From the NCBI GenBank assembly GCA_033762625.1, contig JANRLI010000005.1, positions 35,954 to 99,953 of the forward strand: a stretch of DNA of 64,000 nt, in the 5' to 3' direction. Shown piece after piece: positions 42,146 through 51,864 of the stretch. The translations under genes were made by a program, and so were the position numbers. The DNA comes from Alphaproteobacteria bacterium (GTDB lineage Bacteria; Pseudomonadota; Alphaproteobacteria; UBA9219; RGZA01). The first letter of the stretch is position 1; each line of letters starts with the position of its first letter. The notes under the pieces are model-generated. The model did no database searches and was not told the origin of the DNA. It saw nothing but the letters and a program-made list of their open reading frames with translations.

Positions 42146-44557
42146 CTAGCTGTTCAAGGTTGTGTTAAGCAAGGGTTGCAATTCCATCATCACGCGGTCA
42201 AGCACATGTTGCTCGTTATCGGCATAGGCTTTCGCTTTGATGCTGAGCTGCATTTGCTCAGACGGATTTTGCAGCAAAAGGGTCAGCGTGCTTACCAGCT
42301 CATCTTCATTTGATACTTGCCGCGCTGCGCCAGATGCCAGAATGTTGCGCGCCATTTCTTCAAAGTTGTGCATATCGGGGCCAAACATAATCGCGCAGCC
42401 AAAATGCGCGGCTTCCAAGGGATTGTGCCCGCCGGTATTACTAAAGCTGCCGCCGATGCAAACATGCGGCGAAACCTTGTAAAAAAGGCCTAATTCGCCA
42501 AAACTGTCGGCGATATAAACGGCGGTATCCGCGAGCGGTAATTGATGCGTGGAACGGCGCAGGCCGTTTAGCTTTAGCGGTTTAACAATACGCTCCATAA
42601 TCACATCAGCGCGTGCAGGGTGGCGCGGTACAATGATGGTGAGTAAATCAGGAAATTGCTCAACCAATTTTTGATGTATGCGGCAGGCAATTTCTTCTTC
42701 CCCTTCATGGGTCGATGCCATGACCCAAAGCGGACGATTACCAATCGCTTTCTTTAATGCTGCAAAATCGGCTTCATTCACGGGCAATGGCTGTGCGGCG
42801 CCTTTTAAATTACCCACGCTACGCGCCGAGGTTGCGCCAAGTTCACGGAAACGAGCAGCATCCTGTTCGCTTTGCGCCAACACAACGGTAAAGACACGCA
42901 GTAATGCCTTTATCCAAAGCTCGGCATAATTGCCCCAGTTGCGCGCGGATTTTTCACTGATACGCGCATTTAAAAGAGCGGCAGGAATTTTCTTGCCGCG
43001 CAGTGTGCCAATCATGTTCGGCCAGAGTTCCGATTCCACCAAAAGCGCCAGATTTGGCTGCCAATGGCGCACAAAACGGCGCATGGCTTCCATGGTATCA
43101 ACAGGAATGTATTGATGAATCACATTCGCTGGCAGGCGCGTTGCGAGCAGTTCCGCGGAGCTTTTTGTTCCCGTGGTGAGCAGCAAAGCTGGTTTCTGCG
43201 GTAATTCATTTAAGCGGTTAAGCAGTGGCAGAAGCGATAATGCTTCCCCCACACTTGCACCGTGACACCAGATAAGTTTTCCTACGGGTCGCACGCCCGA
43301 TGGATAACCAAACCGTTCATGTAACCGGCTGATGTCTTCCTTGCCCTTTGCAGCGCGGATATGAAGATAGATGGGTAGCAGCGGTGCAATTAAGAAAGTA
43401 AGCGTGCGGTAAATGGTTGGATAGAATTTTGGCAGCGTTTTGATGCGGATGTGCATTGCATGCAAAAAATCCATAGCGCGTTCAAAGCGGCGAATACGTC
43501 GCAACGCGTATTGCGTGGGGGCTTGCAGATTATCAAGAAACTGCTTGGTGCAATTTTCCCATGAATAGTTTTCAGCAACAAAAGCATGACACAATTCCGG
43601 GGCTGGTTTTAAAGCCGCCGCTTTTAATGCCGCTTCACGCAAATCATCCTGTAATACAACAAAACCTGCTGTTTTTGCGCTATCGGCAAAGACATCAATC
43701 GGGCCTTGCACGGGGTAAGCAGCAACCGCTAGGCCGCAGGCGGCAGCTTCCAAAAGCACCAACCCAAAGGTATCGGTTTTCGATGGAAACACGAACACGT
43801 CGGATGCCGCATAATGCCGCGCCAAATCTTCGCCGGTTTTTTTACCAAGGAAATGGACGTTTGGATAGCGATGCCTGAAATCCGCTTCGCCGGGGCCATC
43901 GCCAATCACCACTTTGCTGCCGGGTAAATCCAACGATAGAAACGCATCGAGATTTTTTTCAACCGCTACGCGGCCCACATAAATGAAAATCGGGCGCGGC
44001 AAGTCCTTAAGCGGCGCAAAATCCTTGCCATAGGGTTTGAAGATGGTGGTATCCACCCCGCGCGACCAACGACGGATTTTGCTGATGCGGTGCTGGCGCA
44101 ACATGTGTTCGATGGTGGGTGTTGAAACCATCACCGTGCAGGATGGAACATGCACACGCTTGATGAATTGGTAGGTAATGAGCTTGACGGCTTCTTTAAA
44201 AAACCCCGGGACACGCTTTTCAAGATATTCGGGAAAACAGGTGTGATAGGCCGTGGAATAAGGGCGTTTTTGTTGCACGCAAATATGGCGCATGGCCATG
44301 CCCAAAGGGCCTTCGGTGGCGATATGAATGTAATCGGGCTGGAACTGATTGATGACTTTTCGAATGCGATTATCCGCAAAAAATTCCAATTTGATTTCCG
44401 GATAGCTGGGCGCAGGAAAGGTGAAGAGGCCCGGTTCTGGCCCAATCATTTTTACCGTGTGGCCCATTTTTTCAAGTTGGCGCATGGTTTCTTCCAGCGT
44501 ACGCACAACGCCGTTCACCTGTGGATGCCAAGCATCAGATACGATGAGGAGTTTCAT
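42146..44557 (-). CDS. waaA: GT4 glycosyltransferase fused to Kdo transferase WaaA (KdtA)
   Basis: A single 803-residue frame carrying two enzymes. Residues about 1-355 are a GT-B family 4 glycosyltransferase (LIVSDAWHPQVNGVVRTLEE at the start, RWSRGVDTTIFKPYG near 185, KTDTFGLVLLEAAACGLAVA near 260). Residues about 370-795 are 3-deoxy-D-manno-octulosonic-acid transferase with its membrane anchor (TIYRTLTFLIAPLLPIYLHI), CHGASVGEALSLLPLL holding the catalytic Glu, WVMASTHEGEEEIA and IGGSFSNTGGHNPLEAAHFG. The GT4 part usually occurs as a separate gene beside an LpxH-like phosphoesterase, which is exactly the next gene upstream. The fusion may couple Kdo addition to the next sugar. I see no stop or frameshift at the join. 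Confidence 0.92.
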   Translation of the reverse strand: MKLLIVSDAWHPQVNGVVRTLEETMRQLEKMGHTVKMIGPEPGLFTFPAPSYPEIKLEFFADNRIRKVINQFQPDYIHIATEGPLGMAMRHICVQQKRPYSTAYHTCFPEYLEKRVPGFFKEAVKLITYQFIKRVHVPSCTVMVSTPTIEHMLRQHRISKIRRWSRGVDTTIFKPYGKDFAPLKDLPRPIFIYVGRVAVEKNLDAFLSLDLPGSKVVIGDGPGEADFRHRYPNVHFLGKKTGEDLARHYAASDVFVFPSKTDTFGLVLLEAAACGLAVAAYPVQGPIDVFADSAKTAGFVVLQDDLREAALKAAALKPAPELCHAFVAENYSWENCTKQFLDNLQAPTQYALRRIRRFERAMDFLHAMHIRIKTLPKFYPTIYRTLTFLIAPLLPIYLHIRAAKGKEDISRLHERFGYPSGVRPVGKLIWCHGASVGEALSLLPLLNRLNELPQKPALLLTTGTKSSAELLATRLPANVIHQYIPVDTMEAMRRFVRHWQPNLALLVESELWPNMIGTLRGKKIPAALLNARISEKSARNWGNYAELWIKALLRVFTVVLAQSEQDAARFRELGATSARSVGNLKGAAQPLPVNEADFAALKKAIGNRPLWVMASTHEGEEEIACRIHQKLVEQFPDLLTIIVPRHPARADVIMERIVKPLKLNGLRRSTHQLPLADTAVYIADSFGELGLFYKVSPHVCIGGSFSNTGGHNPLEAAHFGCAIMFGPDMHNFEEMARNILASGAARQVSNEDELVSTLTLLLQNPSEQMQLSIKAKAYADNEQHVLDRVMMELQPLLNTTLNS

Positions 44558-45327
44558 GCCGGTTCCAGTGAAGAGGGCGCCAATAATTGTGAGCGCTGCG
44601 TGGGCCAGTGAATGATTTCAAGACGGCCATCATGGTGTTCAACCAATGCAGTGCAGGATTCAACCCAATCCCCATCATTGCAGTACAACACATCTTCAAC
44701 CGTGCGAATTTCAGCGCGGTGAATATGACCGCAGATGATGCCTGCACATTTGTTCTGCCGCGCTTCTTCGGCAAGAAAATGCTCGTAATCATTAATGTCT
44801 TTAACAGCGCCTTTGACTTTTTGCTTTAGATACGCAGAAAGCGACCAATAGGTAAGGCCCAGCGCTTTGCGCACCGTGTTAAATACCCAGTTGATGGCGA
44901 TGGCAATGCCATAAGCCATGCTGCCGAGTTTGGCGAGCCATTTGGCACAGCCCATCACCGCATCAAACTGGTCACCATGCATGACCAGCATGCGCTTGCC
45001 GTCGGCGGTTTCGTGAACCAATTGATTGATAACCGGAATGCCGCCAAAACTTTTGCCCAGATAATCACGCGACATTTCATCATGATTGCCGGGGATATAC
45101 GTAACCTTCGTGCCTTCGCGCGACAATTTCAGGAAGTAATGCAGAACTGAATTATGGGATGCCGGCCAGAACCATTTTTTCTTAAGTTCCCAGCCATCAA
45201 CAATATCGCCAACCAGATACAGTGTTTTACTGGTGGTGTGCGAAAGGAAATCGAGCAGTAAATCAGCCTGACACCCACGGGTGCCAAGATGGATGTCGGA
45301 TAGCCAGATGGTGCGGTAAGACAGCAT
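44554..45327 (-). CDS. UDP-2,3-diacylglucosamine diphosphatase-like metallophosphoesterase
   Basis: A calcineurin-like phosphoesterase of the LpxH superfamily, about 257 residues from the ATG at 45327; an in-frame ATG 39 bases upstream is less likely because homology begins at TIWLSDIHLGTRGCQADLLL. Metal-binding motifs are complete: SDIHLG, LVGDIVDGWELK, PGNHDEM, VMHGDQFD and ICGHIHRAEI. LpxH proper removes UMP in lipid A synthesis; this longer branch co-occurs with GT4 enzymes and its substrate is less certain. It overlaps the fusion gene's start by four bases (ATGA). Confidence 0.85.
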   Translation of the reverse strand: MLSYRTIWLSDIHLGTRGCQADLLLDFLSHTTSKTLYLVGDIVDGWELKKKWFWPASHNSVLHYFLKLSREGTKVTYIPGNHDEMSRDYLGKSFGGIPVINQLVHETADGKRMLVMHGDQFDAVMGCAKWLAKLGSMAYGIAIAINWVFNTVRKALGLTYWSLSAYLKQKVKGAVKDINDYEHFLAEEARQNKCAGIICGHIHRAEIRTVEDVLYCNDGDWVESCTALVEHHDGRLEIIHWPTQRSQLLAPSSLEPA

Positions 45328-45375
45328 GGCCGCCAGTGTAGTGGGGCAGTGCGCCCCCTGCAACAATCTATATTA

Positions 45376-45457
45376 CACCATTCGCTCTGCGCCTTGTTGT
45401 TGCGAAGCCTCTGTGCTTCGCACAACCGACCCTGCAACTGGCGCAACCGCTCGGGCG
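45376..45457 (-). repeat. GAGCG-type palindromic element, copy D (long form)
   Basis: An 82-bp copy starting six bases after the pmbA stop codon, in the sense orientation of pmbA. Conserved halves are intact (outer pair CACC instead of CGCC on the plus strand). The inner arm GCGAAGCCTCTGTGCTTCGC is identical to that of copy C, and the rest differs mostly by substitutions, so C and D are recent relatives. Confidence 0.9.
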
Positions 45458-45463
45458 AAAAGA

Positions 45464-46828
45464 TTATTCGCCTGCTACGGTCATGCCTTCGATGCGCAAG
45501 GTAGGTGCATCCACGCCGTAGCGATGGGTCAAATCATTCGCGGCGCTTAAATTCTGGAACATCGGCTTTAAATTTCCGGCAATGGTCATTTCATGCACGG
45601 GGAAGGAAAGCTTTCCGTTTTCAATCCAGAAGCCTGCCGCGCCCTGGCTGTAATCACCCGTTAGGGTGTCGCCGCCATGCCCCATGGTTTCGGTGACATA
45701 AAATCCTTCTTTAATATCGGCGATGAGTTCTTCCGCCGTTGCCTTGCCAGCTTCCATGTAGAAATTGCTGGCACTGATGCCGGGGATGCCACCGACACCG
45801 CGGCTGGCATGACCGGTACTTTTCAAATTCAACTGGCGCGCCGCGCTGCAATTCATCATCCATGATTTTAAAACGCCATTTTCAACAAAAGCCATGCGCT
45901 GTGTTGGCAAGCCTTCGCCATCAAACGGGCGGGAGCGCAGTCCGCGCTTCATCAGCGGGTCGTCAATCAGATTGATATTCGCAGGGAAAACAGACTTACC
46001 CATGTCATCAATCAGGAACGAAGCCTTGCGTGCAATCGCGGTGCCATTCATGGCGCTGAGCAGATTGCGAAGGAGGGAAGAGGCAACGCGCGGTGCAAAC
46101 ACAACGGGAATTTTTTTAGTTGGCATTTTGCGTGCATCTAAACGGCTTACGGTACGTGCAGCGGCTGCTAATGCCACGTCTTGCGGGGTGCGCATATCGC
46201 TGGCGTGCTGGGCGCTGCAATAATCGTAATCGCGTACCATGTGGGTGTCTTTTCCGGCCACCACTTCAATGGATAACCCGTGCGATGTGCCGCGATACCC
46301 GCCAGAAAAACCATGGCTGGTGACAAATGCAAACCCCGATAAGCCCCAGCTGGCATTGCTTTCTTCAACATTGGTGACTTTGGGAACAGCGCGTACAACT
46401 TCTTCCATGGTTTTGGCAGATGCAATCAGTTGGTCAGCGCCAATTTCAACGCCATCAAACAAATCCAAATCGGGAATGTGTTTGGCAAGCTGGTCTTGCA
46501 CGGCCAACCCGGCGTAAGGATCTTCCGGCGCCAGCTTGGCCATGTGTACAGCGCGCTCAACCATTTCATTCAAGCGTTCCTTGTGAATGTCATGCGTGGC
46601 AACGCAGGCCTGTTTCTTGCCAATAAGAACGCGAAGGCCAAGCGATGCGCTTTCGCTGCGTTCCAGTGTTGAAAGTTCGCCGTTACGTATCGCGGCAGAA
46701 ACGCCCATGCTTTCAACGTAAACGCCATCGGCTGCATCTGCGCCAAGGCTTTTGGCTTTCTTGATAAGTGTTTCAAGATGTTCGAACAGATGGGCAGGAA
46801 CGGTAGGAGAATGTGTGGCTGAGGACAT
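45464..46828 (-). CDS. pmbA: PmbA/TldE subunit of the TldD-PmbA metalloprotease
   Basis: A 454-residue protein of the TldD/PmbA family. PmbA (TldE) is the partner without the zinc-binding HExxxH motif, and indeed none is present; TldD supplies it. The pair processes peptides such as microcin precursors and CcdA antitoxin in enterobacteria. Family marks: ERSESASLGLRVLIGKKQAC near residue 60, VVFAPRVASSLLRNLLSAMN near 245, and the C-terminal TETMGHGGDTLTGDYSQGAA near 380. tldD is not in the window. The gene is first in the minus-strand run that includes the lipid A genes. Confidence 0.94.
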   Translation of the reverse strand: MSSATHSPTVPAHLFEHLETLIKKAKSLGADAADGVYVESMGVSAAIRNGELSTLERSESASLGLRVLIGKKQACVATHDIHKERLNEMVERAVHMAKLAPEDPYAGLAVQDQLAKHIPDLDLFDGVEIGADQLIASAKTMEEVVRAVPKVTNVEESNASWGLSGFAFVTSHGFSGGYRGTSHGLSIEVVAGKDTHMVRDYDYCSAQHASDMRTPQDVALAAAARTVSRLDARKMPTKKIPVVFAPRVASSLLRNLLSAMNGTAIARKASFLIDDMGKSVFPANINLIDDPLMKRGLRSRPFDGEGLPTQRMAFVENGVLKSWMMNCSAARQLNLKSTGHASRGVGGIPGISASNFYMEAGKATAEELIADIKEGFYVTETMGHGGDTLTGDYSQGAAGFWIENGKLSFPVHEMTIAGNLKPMFQNLSAANDLTHRYGVDAPTLRIEGMTVAGE

Positions 46829-46890
46829 GCGCGTTTAGACCTATAAGAATTGGTCTTTAGCAATTACCCCTTAAACCTTAAAAACGCTAC

Positions 46891-48054
46891 TTATATTTTA
46901 AAGATACCGGCGTTTTCGGTAATCCATGCCAGGAAATTGTCAAACGACATGGGTTTGCTGATGAGGTACCCCTGCGCCAGATCGCAGCCGCGGTCTTTGA
47001 GCATGTTCCACACGGCCGCGGTTTCGATGCCTTCGGCCACAACCTTTAAATTCAAATTATGACCCAAATCGATAATCGTATTGGCAATCATCTGGCTATC
47101 GCGGTTTTCGGCCATGTCCATGACGAAGGATTTGTCCATTTTCATCGAGCTGAACGGCATGCGTTGTAATTCGCGCAAGCTGGAATAGCCCGTTCCGAAA
47201 TCGTCAATCGCCACACCAAATCCGCGCAGACGCAGGCGGGTAAGCACATCCATAATCTTGCGCACATCGCGCATGGCTTCGCCTTCGGTCACTTCGATGG
47301 TGATTTTTTCATTGGGGATATGCTTTGCTTTGCATAATTCATCAAGACGGTCGGGCACGCCCAAATCAATGAGGTTGCTGGCGGTCATGTTGATGGAAAT
47401 GGCAACCGGAAATCCTTTGGCATGGAATTCAACAAGATTATCTACAGCGATTTTCATGACCTGATTGGTCATTGCCTGCATCTCTGCCGTATCCATCTTA
47501 TCAAGGAAATGGTCGGGCGATAAAATACCATGCTGCGGATGGTTCCAGCGCACCAATGCCTCCATGCCGCGCACACGGCCTGTGACGATGTCCACGATGG
47601 GTTGATAAAACACCGCGACTTCCTCATCCTTCATCTTGCTGTCGGATACATCGGTGGTTTTGGCAGCCGTTTTGGTTTCGGCTTTGCCCAGCATATCAAG
47701 TGTTTCGCGCAGCGTGGCGATTTCAATGGGTTTTTCAAGAACGCCAATCACGTTGATGCCATGTGCCGAGCCAAGGCGTTTGGCGGAGTTCAACACGCGC
47801 ACGTCATGGCCGCTCATGAGCACAATCGCGCAGCCTTTAATATGGTCGCCAAGATTACGTAAAAGTTCTACGCCGTCGGTTCCCGGCATCATCAAATCAA
47901 GCATGATGCAGTTGGGCTTGAATTCCATCAACGCTTCTTCGACTTTGCTTGGATCGCTGATGGTTTTGGCTTCAAATCCGCGTGTATCGGCAACGTCTGC
48001 AATCAATTCGCAGATATCGACTTCATCATCAACTATGAGCAGGCGCTGTGTCAT
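46891..48054 (-). CDS. Response regulator with c-di-GMP phosphodiesterase (EAL) output
   Basis: A 387-residue REC-EAL protein. The receiver domain (residues 1-120) has the acidic pair LIVDDEVD, phospho-acceptor Asp53 in CIMLDLMMPGTDG, and the late Lys in GVLEKPIE. The EAL domain (about 145-385) keeps its catalytic set: MEALVRWNHP, SINMTASNLI, ITIEVTEGE, GVAIDDFGTGYSSLRELQRM, MKMDKSFVMDM and VVAEGIETAA. It is therefore likely active against c-di-GMP. Its start overlaps the stop of the hybrid kinase gene by four bases, making that kinase the probable partner. Confidence 0.93.
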   Translation of the reverse strand: MTQRLLIVDDEVDICELIADVADTRGFEAKTISDPSKVEEALMEFKPNCIMLDLMMPGTDGVELLRNLGDHIKGCAIVLMSGHDVRVLNSAKRLGSAHGINVIGVLEKPIEIATLRETLDMLGKAETKTAAKTTDVSDSKMKDEEVAVFYQPIVDIVTGRVRGMEALVRWNHPQHGILSPDHFLDKMDTAEMQAMTNQVMKIAVDNLVEFHAKGFPVAISINMTASNLIDLGVPDRLDELCKAKHIPNEKITIEVTEGEAMRDVRKIMDVLTRLRLRGFGVAIDDFGTGYSSLRELQRMPFSSMKMDKSFVMDMAENRDSQMIANTIIDLGHNLNLKVVAEGIETAAVWNMLKDRGCDLAQGYLISKPMSFDNFLAWITENAGIFKI

Positions 48055-50834
48055 GGGTGCAGCTTATCCTCACCTGCACCTGAAGCGTTAGGTTTTTTTT
48101 TCAGCGACGAAACGAGATGATGAATGCCTTTACGTACGTCTTGCGCCGAATATGGCTTTTCGATTACTTCAAGGGCGTAATGGTTCAAGAAATCCCGAAC
48201 AGGAATGCTGAGTGTGTCACCGGTCACGAACATGATGCGTGAGAGATATTTGGGTTTATTCGCTTCTAATGCGCGGTAAAGGCCAGGGCCATCCAGCACC
48301 GGCATACGCAAATCGCTGATGATTAAATCGACATCTTGCTGATCCAGCAGATCAAGCGCTTTCTGGCCGTTATCGACCAGAATGAGTTCATGGCCATTTT
48401 CTTCGAGAATATCTGCCAAGGTCTGACCCAGTTCCACCTCGTCATCCACAATCAGGATTTTCTGTTTTGGCACTTTATAGTTATGCGCCTTGGCCTGCGG
48501 ATCTTCTTCCTGAACTTCTGTATTTTTGCTGATGGGCAGCGAGAACATGAAGCGTGCGCCGGTCTGGAATTCGCCTTCTTGCGGCGTGTCTTGGACATTT
48601 TCAACCCAGATGCGCCCGCCATGACTTTCGACGATGTTATGGCATAGTGAAAGACCAACGCCTGTGCCTGAACCCGCAGGTTTGGTGGTAAAGAATGGTT
48701 CGAAAATGCGGTGGATGATGTCGCTTGGAATACCTGTTCCATTATCGGTCACTGCAACATAGACCATGCCGTCATTCTGGTCGCCTTGGCCTGTCCAGCT
48801 ATCGATGGTTATGCTGCGCTTGCCGTCTTTTTCTTGCAGCACTTGTTTGGCGTTCATGACCAAATTGGTGATAACTTGTGTCATCTGGTCGCCGTCAGCC
48901 AGCACATTGGGCAGGTTTGTATCAAGATGACGGATGAGTTCGATATTATCGGTACGTAGCTGGAAGGCCAGTAATTCAATTGCGCTTTCGATCACTTCAT
49001 TGATGGATACAGCCTTGCGTTCAGGCGGCTTACGGCGGGCAAGTGCAAGGAAGCTCTTGATAATGCGTGCGCAGCGTTCACCGGCTTTGTGGATTTTATC
49101 GGCACGGCCCGTGGTCTTTTCATCTTTGGCACTTTCTTTAAGCAGTACGGCTTGGCCGACAATAACCGATAGCGGATTGTTTAGTTCGTGCGCAACGCCC
49201 GCAAGCAAGCCGCCAAGTGCCGCAAGCTTTTCGGATTGTTGCAGTGCGGATTCCTGATCTTTGATTTTGATTTCTGCCAATTTACGCTCGGTGATGTCAT
49301 TGATACCAATCACGGCGCATGGGCGGCGTTCATAATGAATGGAACGCGCAGAAACCGCCGCATAGAACGTCGAATGGTCAGAGCGTTGCAGCAAGAATTC
49401 GCGCAAATCTACGCCGCCGGTTCTTTGAACATCCATCATCATTTCGCGGCGCGCTTCGGTATCGGTAAAGAAACTGTCGAGGGAAGAGCCAATCAGGTTT
49501 TCCATGCTCATGCCCAGCGCATTCACCGTTCCCTGGCTTACATATACAATCTCACCTTCATTTAAGGTGGCGATAAGCACCGGAACCGGATGCGCTTCGG
49601 CAATGCTGCGGAAGCGGATTTCGCTGGCTTTCAGGCGGGATTCTGCGCGTTTCTTTTCGGTAATATCGCCAACCGAACCCACCAGGCGCAAGACTTTACC
49701 GGTGGATGAGCGCACAGCAACACCTGTGGTTGAAACCCACACAACCTGTTTGATATTGTTGCGGTCTTTACGCGTGATGCGGTAATCGAGCGTGAAGGAT
49801 GTTTCCTTTGCCGAATGCATGAATGCAAAGAATTTTTCGCGCACCATTTTCCGGTCTTCAGGGTGAATGATGCGGAACCATAATTTGAGAATTTGTTTCT
49901 GATTGGTCAGGGCCGCACCAAAAATACGGCGCAAGCGATCGGAGAAATAAGCCTGACGCGTTGTCAAATCCCAGTCATAGAGACCTTCGTTTGAACCAAG
50001 GGCTGCCATGCGGAAGCGTTCATTACTGGTTGCCAGTTCGCGTTCCTTTAATTCCTGGCGTTTGGCGAATTGGCTTGCAATCACCACCGCAAACAACATC
50101 GAGCATAAGGCATAGGACAGCGCGTTCAAATCGCTGGCGATGCGCGAGATGCCAAAGGCCGACCATTCGATGGGCAGCGTGCTGAGCGTACCAACGCACA
50201 CCACCGAAAACGCCAAAACGTGCGCCAAGCTACCGCTGATGCGCAGGAGATAGGCAAACAACCCCGCGAGCAAATAAATGAAAATAACGCCGACGCCAAT
50301 AAAGGGCAGCCATTGATTAACAAAGTTCAGGTCAATAACCGCGAGCACAAACATACCTGCCAGCACCGCGATGCTGACAAAGAGCAGATAACGGATCGGC
50401 GATTGCATTACATCCAGTTCAAGATAGACCATCGTGAATATGGCGCTGCACACATAAAATAAAATCAATGCAGTTTGCTTGATAAACACAACGGCAAGCT
50501 CGTCCCTGCTGATACGGTCCATATAACCGCTGGCAGCCGCCATATGCAGCATCAGGCACAGCACCATCAGCATCAGATAAATCTGGCTGCGGTCACGAAT
50601 GGCAAGCCATGTCGAAAACAGATAGATAAAGGATGCGGTAATCACACCAAGGAATGTGCCGGCGGTCAGCGATGGTTCAACACCCATCAATGTCGCGAGC
50701 GATATGCGTGATGGACTAGCGATTTGTGCAAATGCAGGCGTTGCAAAACAGATAATGACAACGCAAAGCGCGAGCGCTGCACTGAAAAGCGCGCGGGCAA
50801 AAGGCGATGGTTTTTGCGGTACAGTATTGAACAC
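48051..50834 (-). CDS. Hybrid sensor histidine kinase with membrane sensor, PAS domains and receiver
   Basis: A 927-residue inner-membrane kinase. An N-terminal signal-like helix (ending ATPAFA) precedes seven further hydrophobic segments (about residues 50-255), resembling 7TM sensor modules. PAS domains lie at about 270-395 ([20 protein letters not shown]) and 400-530. HisKA has the phospho-acceptor His in [20 protein letters not shown] near residue 555. HATPase_c shows [20 protein letters not shown] and [22 protein letters not shown]-terminal receiver has Asp in [15 protein letters not shown] near 836. It probably signals to the REC-EAL protein encoded next. The stimulus is unknown. Confidence 0.93.
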   Translation of the reverse strand: MFNTVPQKPSPFARALFSAALALCVVIICFATPAFAQIASPSRISLATLMGVEPSLTAGTFLGVITASFIYLFSTWLAIRDRSQIYLMLMVLCLMLHMAAASGYMDRISRDELAVVFIKQTALILFYVCSAIFTMVYLELDVMQSPIRYLLFVSIAVLAGMFVLAVIDLNFVNQWLPFIGVGVIFIYLLAGLFAYLLRISGSLAHVLAFSVVCVGTLSTLPIEWSAFGISRIASDLNALSYALCSMLFAVVIASQFAKRQELKERELATSNERFRMAALGSNEGLYDWDLTTRQAYFSDRLRRIFGAALTNQKQILKLWFRIIHPEDRKMVREKFFAFMHSAKETSFTLDYRITRKDRNNIKQVVWVSTTGVAVRSSTGKVLRLVGSVGDITEKKRAESRLKASEIRFRSIAEAHPVPVLIATLNEGEIVYVSQGTVNALGMSMENLIGSSLDSFFTDTEARREMMMDVQRTGGVDLREFLLQRSDHSTFYAAVSARSIHYERRPCAVIGINDITERKLAEIKIKDQESALQQSEKLAALGGLLAGVAHELNNPLSVIVGQAVLLKESAKDEKTTGRADKIHKAGERCARIIKSFLALARRKPPERKAVSINEVIESAIELLAFQLRTDNIELIRHLDTNLPNVLADGDQMTQVITNLVMNAKQVLQEKDGKRSITIDSWTGQGDQNDGMVYVAVTDNGTGIPSDIIHRIFEPFFTTKPAGSGTGVGLSLCHNIVESHGGRIWVENVQDTPQEGEFQTGARFMFSLPISKNTEVQEEDPQAKAHNYKVPKQKILIVDDEVELGQTLADILEENGHELILVDNGQKALDLLDQQDVDLIISDLRMPVLDGPGLYRALEANKPKYLSRIMFVTGDTLSIPVRDFLNHYALEVIEKPYSAQDVRKGIHHLVSSLKKKPNASGAGEDKLHP

Positions 50835-51034
50835 GGGAATAACAGGAGTTATTGGACAACCCCCTATTTATCGCTGCAAAAGCCTAAGAACCCTTTACTA
50901 AAACGCAGCAAAACATAGCAAAAAGCCGTTATAGATGAGGAACGATGCAGCCATGTTTACCTTATGTGTCTTTTGCGGGGAGTTTTGTCAGCAGTTCGTC
51001 AACGATGCTTGATAAAGCGTTAATAAAAACTACT

Positions 51035-51075
51035 TCACTAAAAGAAGAAGAAAAGAAGAAGAAAAGGAGAAAGCA
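51035..51075 (+). promoter_or_regulatory. Purine-only leader with ribosome binding site before the pirin gene
   Basis: Apart from one C before the start codon, the 35 or so bases before the ATG are only A and G, including AAAAGAAGAAG twice in a row and then AAAAGGAG, the ribosome binding site. Such an unstructured, SD-rich leader should favour efficient initiation. The repeat could also vary in length by slippage. Confidence 0.55.
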
Positions 51076-51864
51076 ATGACCACGTTGACCCACAAAGCCA
51101 CCAAACCCGAGCCACAAAATCTGATGATCGCCAAGCGCGCATCCAATGAACGCGGCTTTACCAATATTGATTGGCTGAAAAGTTACCATAGTTTTTCCTT
51201 CGGTAATTACCATGACATCAATCATATGGGTTTTGGAAATTTGCGCGTCATCAATGATGATGTGATTGCACCTGCACAAGGCTTTGGCACACATGGTCAC
51301 CGCGATATGGAAATTATCACTGTTGTGCTGAGCGGCGTGCTTGCGCACAAGGACAGCATCGGCAACGGCACCAGCATTCTTCCTTATGATGTGCAACGCA
51401 TGAGTGCGGGCACAGGCATTGAGCATAGCGAATTCAACGCATCGAAAACGCAAAGCACGCGCTTGCTGCAAATATGGGTGTTTCCGGAAACGCGCGGCCT
51501 TAAACCTTCGTATGAGCAGCAGAAGATTACGCCGGAAGAACTGCGCAATAAACTGTGCCTGATTGCAGCGCGTAATGATGGCGCAAAACGCGGCGCGATT
51601 ACCATTCACCAGAATCTCGATTTATACCGAACGCAGATTGATGCCAATAAAACCGTGCGTTTTGATATGAATGCAGGGCGCAAAGTGTGGATACAAGTGG
51701 CAAGTGGCAATTTGACGATTAATGGTCATGAGGTAAGTGAAGGAGATGCACTTGCGCTGATGTTTCCCCCTGTTTCGGGGGGTCAGGAAGATTTTGGTCC
51801 TGTGGCAATAAATCTACAGGCGAAGTCGGATTCTGACGTATTAATTTTCGATCAGCCAGTATAG
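51076..51864 (+). CDS. Pirin family protein (YhaK-like)
   Basis: A 262-residue bicupin of the pirin family. The N-terminal cupin has the metal site pattern GFGTHGHRDMEIITVVLSG (His-x-His plus Glu) near residue 75 and a later His in GTGIEHSEFN near 115. SYHSFSFGNYHDINHMGFGN is the family's hallmark start. The second cupin is shorter (VWIQVASGNLTINGHEV). Some bacterial pirins have quercetinase activity or are redox sensors; no specific role can be assigned. A 15-bp imperfect inverted repeat follows the stop. Confidence 0.92.
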   Translation: MTTLTHKATKPEPQNLMIAKRASNERGFTNIDWLKSYHSFSFGNYHDINHMGFGNLRVINDDVIAPAQGFGTHGHRDMEIITVVLSGVLAHKDSIGNGTSILPYDVQRMSAGTGIEHSEFNASKTQSTRLLQIWVFPETRGLKPSYEQQKITPEELRNKLCLIAARNDGAKRGAITIHQNLDLYRTQIDANKTVRFDMNAGRKVWIQVASGNLTINGHEVSEGDALALMFPPVSGGQEDFGPVAINLQAKSDSDVLIFDQPV

